Below are positions 17,344-23,303 of a stretch of 23,303 bases of DNA, piece by piece; positions within the stretch are counted from its first letter, which is position 1, and every line of letters begins with the position of its first letter. The DNA comes from Thauera sp. UBA6194 (GTDB lineage Bacteria; Pseudomonadota; Gammaproteobacteria; Burkholderiales; Rhodocyclaceae): the NCBI GenBank assembly GCA_002422685.1, contig DITC01000010.1, positions 1,400-24,702 of the forward strand. Reading direction: 5' to 3'. A program made the translations under genes and the position numbers. The notes beneath the pieces are model-generated. The model was not told where the DNA came from. It saw only the letters and a list, made by a program, of their open reading frames with translations, and ran no database searches.

Positions 17344-18320
17344 TGCTGGCCTACCTGGTGCGCCGCGTGCTGTACGCGATCCCGATCCTGATCGGCGTGA
17401 ATCTGCTCACCTTCGTGCTGTTTTTCGTCGTGAACTCGCCCGACGACATGGCGCGCATGCAGATCGGCGTCAAGCGCGCCACGCCCGAGGCGATCGAGCG
17501 CTGGAAGGTCGAGCGCGGCTACGACAAGCCGATGTTCATCAACGACGCGGCCGAAGGCAGCGCGCGCTTCACCGACACCGTCTTCTTCGACAAGTCGCTG
17601 CGCATGTTCGCGCTCGAGTTCGGCCGCGCCGACGACGGCCGCGACATCGGCCAGGAGATCCGCGACCGCATGGGGCCTTCGCTGGCGATCGCGCTGCCCA
17701 CCTTCGTTTTGAGCCTGTTCGCCTCGATCAGCTTTGCGCTGCTGCTGGTGTTCTTCCGCGCGACCGCGCTCGATTTCTGGGGCGTGGTGCTGTGCGTGGC
17801 GATGATGTCGATCTCGAGCCTGTTCTACATCATCGGCGGACAGTGGCTGGTGTCGAAGCTGTGGGCGCTGGTGCCGATCTCGGGTTACGCGCCGGGGCTG
17901 GACGCCGCGCGCTTCCTGGTGCTGCCGGTGCTGATCAGCGTGCTCGCCGGCATCGGCTCGTCGGCGCGCTGGTATCGCACCATCTTCCTCGAGGAGATCT
18001 CGAAGGACTATGTGCGCACCGCCCGCGCCAAAGGCCTGTCCGAGCTCGCGGTGCTGTTCCGCCACGTGCTGCGCAACGCGCTGATCCCGATCCTGACCGG
18101 CGTCGTGGTGGTGATCCCGCTGCTGTTCATGGGCAGCCTGCTGGTGGAGTCCTTCTTCGCGATTCCCGGCCTGGGCAGCTACACGATCGACGCCATCAAC
18201 GCGCAGGACTTCGCGGTGGTGCGGGCGATGGTGTTCATCGGCTCCGTGCTCTACATCATCGGGCTCATCCTCACCGACATCTCGTACACGCTGGCCGATC
18301 CGCGGGTGAGGCTGGAATGA
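17343..18320 (+). CDS. ABC transporter permease, OppB/DppB type
   Basis: A 325-aa inner-membrane permease that pairs with the following OppC-type subunit. It begins MLAYLVRRVLYAIPILIGVNLLTF, the standard N-terminus of OppB/DppB proteins, has about six membrane helices, and carries the EAA coupling motif around DYVRTARAKGLSELAVLFRHVLRNALIP, where an ATPase would dock. The segment MGSLLVESFFAIPGLGSYTIDAI is typical of the family. The extracytoplasmic region between helices 1 and 2 holds RVTP-like LRATPEAIERW equivalents (KRATPEAIERWKVERGYDKP). Its ATG overlaps the TGA of the binding protein by one base, and its own TGA overlaps the next ATG (ATGA), so the three genes are translationally coupled. 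Confidence 0.93.
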   Translation: MLAYLVRRVLYAIPILIGVNLLTFVLFFVVNSPDDMARMQIGVKRATPEAIERWKVERGYDKPMFINDAAEGSARFTDTVFFDKSLRMFALEFGRADDGRDIGQEIRDRMGPSLAIALPTFVLSLFASISFALLLVFFRATALDFWGVVLCVAMMSISSLFYIIGGQWLVSKLWALVPISGYAPGLDAARFLVLPVLISVLAGIGSSARWYRTIFLEEISKDYVRTARAKGLSELAVLFRHVLRNALIPILTGVVVVIPLLFMGSLLVESFFAIPGLGSYTIDAINAQDFAVVRAMVFIGSVLYIIGLILTDISYTLADPRVRLE

Positions 18321-19879
18321 GCGCGCCGATGAGTTTCCAGCCGGTGCTGTTGTGGACCGATGCGCTGCTCTTCGTGCTGATCGTGCTCGGGCTGCTCGCA
18401 GGGCTGCATGTGCGTAACCAGCCGCCGCTGCGCGAAGCCTGGCGCAAGGTCGGCAAGCGCCCGACCGGCATGGCGGCGGCGACGCTGTTGCTCGCCTTTT
18501 TGCTCGTCGGCGTGCTCGACAGTCTGCATTACCGGCCGCTGCTGCCGGCGGTGGCGGCGGCCGCAGTCGGGGGCGGCGCAGGGCCGGAGGCGGCGGGGCG
18601 TGCCGCTGACGAGGGAGGGGCGCCAGGGAGTGAGGCCACGCCGCCCGCCTCGGCCAGCGCCGCGGGCGCAGCGGCCGGATCTGCCGGCACAGCGCCGACC
18701 GAGGGTTCGTCCGCTGCGGTCTATTCGACCGAGGTCCTGTCGGCGCTGGACGCATTGCTGGCGTCGCTGCGCGCGCAGACCGAAAAGACCTACTCCGCCC
18801 CCTTCGCCTGGACGCTTTACCAACGCGAGGCGATGGAACTGCCCGACGGCCGCCAGGTGCGCGACTACCCGCGTCTCGCGCATGGCGCCGCGCACCTCGA
18901 GGCGCCGGGCGAGGCGCGTGCGGCCGACGTCGCGGCGCGCCTGCTGCAGGCGGCCGGGCAGGCGCTGTTGTGGTGGTGGGGCGCGTTCGTGCTGCTGACG
19001 ACCCTGGTCTGGCGCGGCAGTGGGCTGGGCTGGGGCGAAGTCGCGGGCGCGATGCTGAGCGGGCGCACCGTGCTCGCGTGGCGCGCGGCGCTGATCACGC
19101 TGGGTGTGCTGATGCTGATCGTCGCGGCGTGCCTGCAACTGGCGCCGTACTACCACGTGCTCGGGACCGACAAGGTCGGCCAGGACGTGCTCTACCTCGC
19201 CTTGAAGAGCGTGCGCACCGCGCTCGTGATCGGCACGCTCACCACGCTGGTGATGATGCCCTTCGCGGTCGCGCTCGGCATCGCCGCCGGCTACCTCGGC
19301 GGCTGGGTCGATGATGCGGTGCAGTACATGTATACGGTGCTCAACGCCATCCCCGGCGTGCTGCTGATCGCCGCCGCGGTGCTGATGATGCAGGTCGTCA
19401 TCGACACCAACCCGCAGTGGTTCGATACCGCGGCCGAGCGCTCCGACGCGCGCCTGCTGGCGCTGTGCTTCATCCTCGGCATCACGAGCTGGACCGGGCT
19501 GGCGCGGCTCTTGCGCGGCGAGACGCTCAAGCTGCGCGAGCTCGAATACGTACAGGCCGCGCGTGCCTTCGGCGTGAAGACACCCGCCATCCTGCGCCGC
19601 CACATCCTGCCCAACCTCATGCATATCGTGATGATCGCGCTGGTGATGGACTTCTCCGGCCTGGTGCTGGCCGAGGCGGTGCTGTCCTACGTCGGCATCG
19701 GCGTCGACCCCACCACGATCAGCTTCGGCACGATGATCAACATGGCGCGCGCCGAACTTGCGCGCGAGCCCATGGTCTGGTGGTCACTGGCCGCGGCCTT
19801 CGTGTTCATGTTCGTGCTGGTGCTGGCCGCCAACCTCTTCGCCGACGTGGTGCGCGACGCCTTCGACCCCCGCCGCTGA
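18317..19879 (+). CDS. ABC transporter permease, OppC/DppC type, with large N-terminal insertion
   Basis: A 520-aa permease, far longer than the roughly 300 residues usual for OppC/DppC. The C-terminal 245 residues are a normal core: HVLGTDKVGQDVLY near 280-293, GIAAGYLGGWVDD near 321-333, and the EAA motif EYVQAARAFGVKTPAILRRH near 410-429. The first part is unusual: helices at about 15-31 and 52-70, then an Ala/Gly-rich low-complexity stretch (79-134), a structured-looking segment (about 135-212), and helices at about 216-232 and 254-274. The ATG at 18317 overlaps the upstream stop in ATGA, which decides the start over longer in-frame readings. No ATP-binding subunit follows, so the ATPase must be encoded elsewhere. 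Confidence 0.9.
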   Translation: MSAPMSFQPVLLWTDALLFVLIVLGLLAGLHVRNQPPLREAWRKVGKRPTGMAAATLLLAFLLVGVLDSLHYRPLLPAVAAAAVGGGAGPEAAGRAADEGGAPGSEATPPASASAAGAAAGSAGTAPTEGSSAAVYSTEVLSALDALLASLRAQTEKTYSAPFAWTLYQREAMELPDGRQVRDYPRLAHGAAHLEAPGEARAADVAARLLQAAGQALLWWWGAFVLLTTLVWRGSGLGWGEVAGAMLSGRTVLAWRAALITLGVLMLIVAACLQLAPYYHVLGTDKVGQDVLYLALKSVRTALVIGTLTTLVMMPFAVALGIAAGYLGGWVDDAVQYMYTVLNAIPGVLLIAAAVLMMQVVIDTNPQWFDTAAERSDARLLALCFILGITSWTGLARLLRGETLKLRELEYVQAARAFGVKTPAILRRHILPNLMHIVMIALVMDFSGLVLAEAVLSYVGIGVDPTTISFGTMINMARAELAREPMVWWSLAAAFVFMFVLVLAANLFADVVRDAFDPRR

Positions 19880-19901
19880 TGAACCCGGCACGCTGAAAAA
19901 A

Positions 19902-19961
19902 TCAATGGGGTCAGACTCCATTGATCCTTGATCGCAAATCAAAGGAGTCTGACCCCATTGA
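19902..19961. repeat. Long inverted repeat, REP/RAYT-like
   Basis: An 18-bp perfect inverted repeat pairs 19902-19919 (TCAATGGGGTCAGACTCC) with 19944-19961. After an A-A mismatch, five more pairs form inside (TTGAT 19921-19925 with ATCAA 19938-19942), leaving a 12-nt tip. A second, nested palindrome exists in the left arm: TCAATGG 19902-19908 with CCATTGA 19918-19924. Nested palindromes with a GGGGTCAGACTCC core resemble repetitive extragenic palindromes mobilised by RAYT transposases in proteobacteria; that assignment is inference because only one copy is in the window. It lies between the permease stop and selO and may also terminate the ABC operon. Confidence 0.8.
19944..19960 (+). promoter_or_regulatory. 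selO ribosome-binding site and TTG start inside the repeat arm
   Basis: AAAGGAG ends at 19947 and is followed after 10 bases by TTG at 19958-19960, in frame with SelO. Both lie in the right arm of the inverted repeat, so in a read-through transcript the site would be paired with the left arm and hidden. Confidence 0.6.
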
Positions 19962-21556
19962 AACTGGAATTCGATAATCGCTTCGTGCGTGAGCTGCCGG
20001 GCGATCCGGAGCGTGGGCCGCAGGTGCGGCAGGTGTATGGCGCGTGCTACTCGCGCGTCGAACCGACGCCGGTGCGTGCGCCGCGCTTGCTGGCGTGGTC
20101 GTCGGAGGTGGCGGGGCTGGTCGGCATCGACGAGGCGGATGTGCGCAGCCAGGATTTTGCCGAGGTGTTCGGGGGAAACGCGCTGCTGCCGGGCATGGAG
20201 CCGTACGCGGCCTGCTACGGCGGGCACCAGTTCGGTAACTGGGCTGGCCAGCTCGGCGACGGGCGGGCGATCACCCTGGGCGAGACGATCAACCCGCAAG
20301 GCCAGCGTTGGGAGCTGCAGCTCAAGGGCGCCGGTCCCACGCCGTATTCGCGGCGCGCCGACGGACGCGCGGTGCTGCGCTCGTCGATTCGCGAGTTTCT
20401 GTGCAGCGAGGCCATGCACCACCTGGGCGTGCCGACCACGCGCGCGCTCAGCCTGGTGGCCACCGGCGAGCAGGTTGTGCGCGACATGTTTTACGACGGC
20501 CGTGCGCGCCCCGAGCCCGGCGCGGTGGTGTGCCGGGTGGCGCCGTCCTTCATCCGCTTCGGCAACTTCGAGATCTTCGCCTCGCGCGGCGAAGAGAAGC
20601 TGCTCGGCCAACTGATCGACTTCACCATCGCGCGCGACTTTCCCGAGCTGGCCGCGATCGAAGCGGACCCGGCCCGCCGCCGTGTGCGCTGGTTCGAGAC
20701 GGTGTGTCAACGCACGGCGGTGCTGATCGCGCACTGGATGCGCGTGGGCTTCGTGCATGGCGTGATGAACACCGACAACATGTCCATCCTCGGGCTCACC
20801 ATCGACTACGGCCCTTATGGCTGGATCGACGACTTCGACCCCGACTGGACGCCCAACACCACCGACGCGGGCGGGCGGCGCTACCGCTTCGGCCATCAGG
20901 CGCGTATCGCGCACTGGAATCTGTGGCAGCTCGCGAACGCGGTGTATCCGGCGGTGGGCGAGGCCGAGGCCTTGGAGCAGGCGCTCGCGGGGTATGCGAC
21001 CGAATACGAGACCGAATACCGCCGCATGATGCAGGCCAAGCTCGGTTTCGTGCAGTGGCAGGGGGCGGATGACGAGGCGCTCCTCGAGCGCCTGCTCGAC
21101 CTGTTGCAGGCGGGCGAGGTCGACATGACGCTTTTTTTCCGCCAGTTGGCAGAGCTCGAGCTCGAGGGCGAGGCGAGTGGCACCGCAGGCGCGGGCGCGC
21201 CGGCGCTCGGCATGTTCGACGCCGCCTTCTACGACCCTGAGCGCACGGCTGCGGTGGCCGAAGAGCTGCAGGACTGGCTGCGGGTCTATGCTGCGCGCTT
21301 GCGCCAGGAGGGGCGCTCGCAGGTGCTGCGCCGGGCGGGCATGAACGCCGTGAATCCGCGTTACGTGCCGCGCAACTATCTCGCCCAGCAGGCGATCGAC
21401 GCCGCCGAGCAGGGCGACCTGTCCGAGCTGCACGCGCTCATGGCGGTGCTGCGCAAGCCGTATGAGGACCAGCAGGGCTGCGAGCGGTTCGCGGCGCGTC
21501 GGCCCGACTGGGCACGCAATCGGGCAGGGTGCTCGATGCTGTCGTGCAGCTCCTGA
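19958..21556 (+). CDS. selO: Protein adenylyltransferase SelO (YdiU family), Cys form
   Basis: SelO is a pseudokinase-fold enzyme that transfers AMP from ATP to Ser/Thr/Tyr of target proteins and is linked to oxidative-stress responses. The 532-aa product starts KLEFDNRFVRELPGD, continues with RQVYGACYSRV, GGHQFGNWAGQLGDGRA, LQLKGAGPTPYSRRADGRAV and VLRSSIREFLCSEAMHHLG, and has active-site Asp273-Asn274 (NTDNMS) and Asp283 (TIDYGP), spaced as in the characterised Pseudomonas protein (D252, N253, D262). The C-terminus CSMLSCSS has Cys where some homologues have selenocysteine. Family members begin just before the FDNRFVREL segment, so the TTG at 19958 with AAAGGAG upstream is preferred over an earlier in-frame TTG at 19928, which would add only repeat-encoded residues. 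No alternative ATG is near. Confidence 0.93.
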   Translation: MKLEFDNRFVRELPGDPERGPQVRQVYGACYSRVEPTPVRAPRLLAWSSEVAGLVGIDEADVRSQDFAEVFGGNALLPGMEPYAACYGGHQFGNWAGQLGDGRAITLGETINPQGQRWELQLKGAGPTPYSRRADGRAVLRSSIREFLCSEAMHHLGVPTTRALSLVATGEQVVRDMFYDGRARPEPGAVVCRVAPSFIRFGNFEIFASRGEEKLLGQLIDFTIARDFPELAAIEADPARRRVRWFETVCQRTAVLIAHWMRVGFVHGVMNTDNMSILGLTIDYGPYGWIDDFDPDWTPNTTDAGGRRYRFGHQARIAHWNLWQLANAVYPAVGEAEALEQALAGYATEYETEYRRMMQAKLGFVQWQGADDEALLERLLDLLQAGEVDMTLFFRQLAELELEGEASGTAGAGAPALGMFDAAFYDPERTAAVAEELQDWLRVYAARLRQEGRSQVLRRAGMNAVNPRYVPRNYLAQQAIDAAEQGDLSELHALMAVLRKPYEDQQGCERFAARRPDWARNRAGCSMLSCSS

Positions 21557-21565
21557 GCGCGCGCC

Positions 21566-21597
21566 GCAGCCGTGCGCGGCCGGCCCCGCGCGGCTGC
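21566..21597 (+). terminator. Possible selO terminator hairpin
   Basis: GCAGCCG-TG-CGCGG at 21566-21579 pairs with CCGCGCGGCTGC at 21586-21597 (12 bp with a 2-base bulge, 6-nt loop), 10 bases after the selO stop. Only a weak T-rich stretch follows. The remainder of the 21557-21733 gap shows no gene; ATGGCA (21637) and TAGGAT (21661) at 18-bp spacing form a weak possible promoter for the next gene. Confidence 0.4.
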
Positions 21598-21733
21598 GCA
21601 TAGTTCTTGTGGACGATTTTCCTGCTGCATCCGGCAATGGCAACCTGCGCGAAAGCGGCTTAGGATAGGCGCCAGGAACACTCGGCCGGCAGGTGTCCGG
21701 CGCGAGAAAAAAGGGGGCGCGCCCTTGAGGGCG

Positions 21734-22546
21734 ATGACCCTGCACCGATTCCAGGGGGCGTTTCGCGTGCAAACCAAAACAACAAGAGCGTCCGCCCGGG
21801 AGGTGCTGGCGGACATGCCGATTCTGCGCGGCACGGATGCGCGAGTGCTGGACGTGCTCGCGCGCGAGGCTTCGTTCATCCGTTTTTCGCCATCGGCGCC
21901 CGTGTTCGACCGGGGCTCGGAGCCGACCGGCATCTTCTTCGTGTGCAGCGGCGCCGTGCGCCTGATGTCGAACTGCCCCGAAGGCCGGCCAAAAGTGGTC
22001 GAGATCTTCGAACCGGGCGGCATGTTCGGCGAGATAGGCGTGTTTACCGGGCACCGCTACCGCACGTGGACGCAGGCCGTCGGTACAACGCTGCTGATCC
22101 ACGTGCCCAGAACGGGCCTCCTGGACGCGGTCGCGGTCGACAATGCCCTGTGCAGGCGCATGCTCACTGCCGTGTGCGCGCGCATCCAGCGCCTGATCGA
22201 TGCGATCAGCTGCAATTCGGCCGGCACCGCATCGGTGCGGGTGGCAAGTTATCTGCTCGATCTGCTCGACCGTCCCGAGCGGCCCGATGCCGGCATCGTG
22301 CTGCCGGCGCCAAAAAAAACCATCGCCTCGCTGCTCAATCTCACGCCCGAAACCTTCTCCCGGGTGTTGCGCAATCTGGTCGAGGAGGGTGCGCTCGCCG
22401 TGAGCGGGCGGCGCATACGTGTGCGCAACCGCGCCGCCCTGACCGCCGTGCTGGCCTCGGGGCTGGGCGAATCCGCAGAAAGCGATGGCGGGAGTATGCC
22501 CCTCAACTGCCTGGAACCTCTGGCCGGACTAGTCCACAAGAACTAG
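21734..22546 (+). CDS. Crp/Fnr-family transcriptional regulator (NarR/Dnr-like)
   Basis: A 270-aa regulator with an N-terminal cyclic-nucleotide-binding-fold sensor domain (about 25-145, including GIFFVCSGAVRL and FEPGGMFGEIGVF), a dimerisation helix, and a C-terminal winged HTH (about 190-250). The recognition helix TPETFSRVLRNL keeps the E-x-x-S-R pattern of FNR, predicting binding to TTGAT half-sites. The N-terminal cysteine cluster that holds the Fe-S centre of FNR is absent; scattered Cys residues do not form it. It is therefore more like Dnr/NarR/NNR-type regulators of denitrification, consistent with narK downstream, but the signal is unknown. The ATG at 21734 has GAGG only 3 bases upstream; GTG at 21767 has AGGGGG at better spacing and is a real alternative. 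A 25-residue tail beyond the HTH is unassigned. Confidence 0.88.
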   Translation: MTLHRFQGAFRVQTKTTRASAREVLADMPILRGTDARVLDVLAREASFIRFSPSAPVFDRGSEPTGIFFVCSGAVRLMSNCPEGRPKVVEIFEPGGMFGEIGVFTGHRYRTWTQAVGTTLLIHVPRTGLLDAVAVDNALCRRMLTAVCARIQRLIDAISCNSAGTASVRVASYLLDLLDRPERPDAGIVLPAPKKTIASLLNLTPETFSRVLRNLVEEGALAVSGRRIRVRNRAALTAVLASGLGESAESDGGSMPLNCLEPLAGLVHKN

Positions 22547-22666
22547 GTCCCTGGCGAGGGCCTGCGCTGCCCCCCTGCTTTTGGTGAATGGTGCAGCGTG
22601 GGTGCGCTGCCTATCCTCTCGTTGATGCTCCGATCCCTGCGGAGCGTGGCTGGAGTGGATAGGGTC

Positions 22667-23303
22667 ATGGCAACACGCAAATACCAGCAGATGTCCGTGC
22701 TCATCATGAGCACGACGGCGTTCACGATGTGTTTCGCGGCGTGGATGCTGTTTGCGGTGATCGGCATTCCGATCAAGGAAGTGCTCTCGCTCAACGAGAC
22801 CCAGTTCGGCCTGCTGGCGGCGACGCCGGTGCTGACCGGTTCGCTGGTGCGTCTGCCGCTGGGGATGATGACCGACAAGTACGGTGGCCGGATCGTCTTC
22901 TTCATCCTGATGCTGTGCACGGTGCTGCCGATCTACATGATCGGTCACGCCACCGAATACTGGCAGTTCCTGGTGGCGGGCCTGTTCGTAGGTCTGGCCG
23001 GGGGCTCGTTCTCGGTGGGCATCGCGTACTGCGCACGCTGGTTCGAGCGCCAGAACCAGGGTTTTGCGATGGGCGTGTTCGGCGCGGGCAACTCGGGCGC
23101 GGCGCTCACCAAGCTGGTGGCGCCCACGCTGGTGGTGATGTTCGGCTGGGCGGCGGTGCCGCAGATGTACGCGATCGCGATGGCGGTGACGGCGATCGCG
23201 TTCTGGTTCTTCACCTACGACGACCCCTCGCACCGGGTGCATTCCTCGGTGACCTTCCGCGACCAGCTGCGCGTGCTCAAGGATCCGCGCGTGTGGAAGT
23301 ACT
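22667..23303 (+). CDS. narK: NarK-type nitrate/nitrite MFS transporter, 5' part (3' end outside window)
   Basis: The first 212 residues of a major-facilitator nitrate/nitrite transporter of the inner membrane are present; the frame is open at the window end. Visible features are about six membrane helices, the TM2 region LTGSLVRLPLGMMTDKYGGR with the conserved substrate-binding Arg and the MFS cytoplasmic loop, and the nitrate-signature glycine-rich helix GVFGAGNSGAALT. Whether it is the proton symporter (NarK1) or nitrate/nitrite antiporter (NarK2) type cannot be decided from the fragment. The ATG at 22667 has GGAG 11 bases upstream. The 120-bp leader holds a 6-bp hairpin (22593-22598 with 22605-22610) and one TTGAT half-site at 22622-22626. 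In denitrifiers narK is often followed by narGHJI, which would lie beyond the window. Confidence 0.93.
   Translation, partial: MATRKYQQMSVLIMSTTAFTMCFAAWMLFAVIGIPIKEVLSLNETQFGLLAATPVLTGSLVRLPLGMMTDKYGGRIVFFILMLCTVLPIYMIGHATEYWQFLVAGLFVGLAGGSFSVGIAYCARWFERQNQGFAMGVFGAGNSGAALTKLVAPTLVVMFGWAAVPQMYAIAMAVTAIAFWFFTYDDPSHRVHSSVTFRDQLRVLKDPRVWKY

Noticed and set aside
22622..22635. Possible FNR box upstream of narK
   Set aside because: Only the left half TTGAT is present; the right half at the required 4-bp spacing reads CGATC and does not match ATCAA.

Overview
The window is high-GC, gene-dense chromosomal DNA from a betaproteobacterium, most likely of the Thauera/Azoarcus group (Rhodocyclales). 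That placement is inferred from codon use, from the protein families and from a Crp/Fnr-type regulator beside narK, as expected of a denitrifier. It was not tested by any search. I see no prophage, integrase, CRISPR array, tRNA or rRNA. The only repeat-like element is a long inverted repeat at 19902-19961.

Region 1 (1-9217, all +) looks like an acetate uptake, activation and sensing module. It holds the 3' part of acs (acetyl-CoA synthetase), a 66-aa two-helix membrane protein, a sodium:solute symporter fused to a histidine kinase (CrbS/CbrA-like), a stand-alone receiver protein, a two-helix membrane protein that joins a PAS sensor and a degenerate kinase core to a DnaQ-type 3'-5' exonuclease, and a VC_2705-type sodium:solute (probably acetate) symporter. 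From the 66-aa gene onward the genes are nearly contiguous, with gaps of 3 to about 50 bp, and probably form one operon. The sensor-exonuclease fusion, next to a receiver that has no output domain, is the best candidate here for an undescribed signalling arrangement.

Region 2 (9218-14867) is protein and lipid housekeeping: clpB behind a good sigma-32 heat-shock promoter, ppiD (periplasmic folding factor), then fabI on the minus strand. ppiD and fabI converge on a strong bidirectional terminator at 13985-14020.

Region 3 (14968-19879, +) is a three-gene peptide-type ABC transporter operon with overlapping start and stop codons: a lipoprotein substrate-binding protein, an OppB-type permease and an OppC-type permease. 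No ATPase gene is present. Two components are unusual: the binding protein has a C-terminal membrane helix, and the second permease has a large Ala/Gly-rich extracytoplasmic insert.

Region 4 (19880-23303, +) has the inverted repeat, whose right arm supplies the ribosome-binding site and probable TTG start of selO (protein AMPylase, Cys form). It is followed by a Crp/Fnr-family regulator without an N-terminal Fe-S cysteine cluster and by the 5' part of narK (nitrate/nitrite transporter), which runs off the end of the window.
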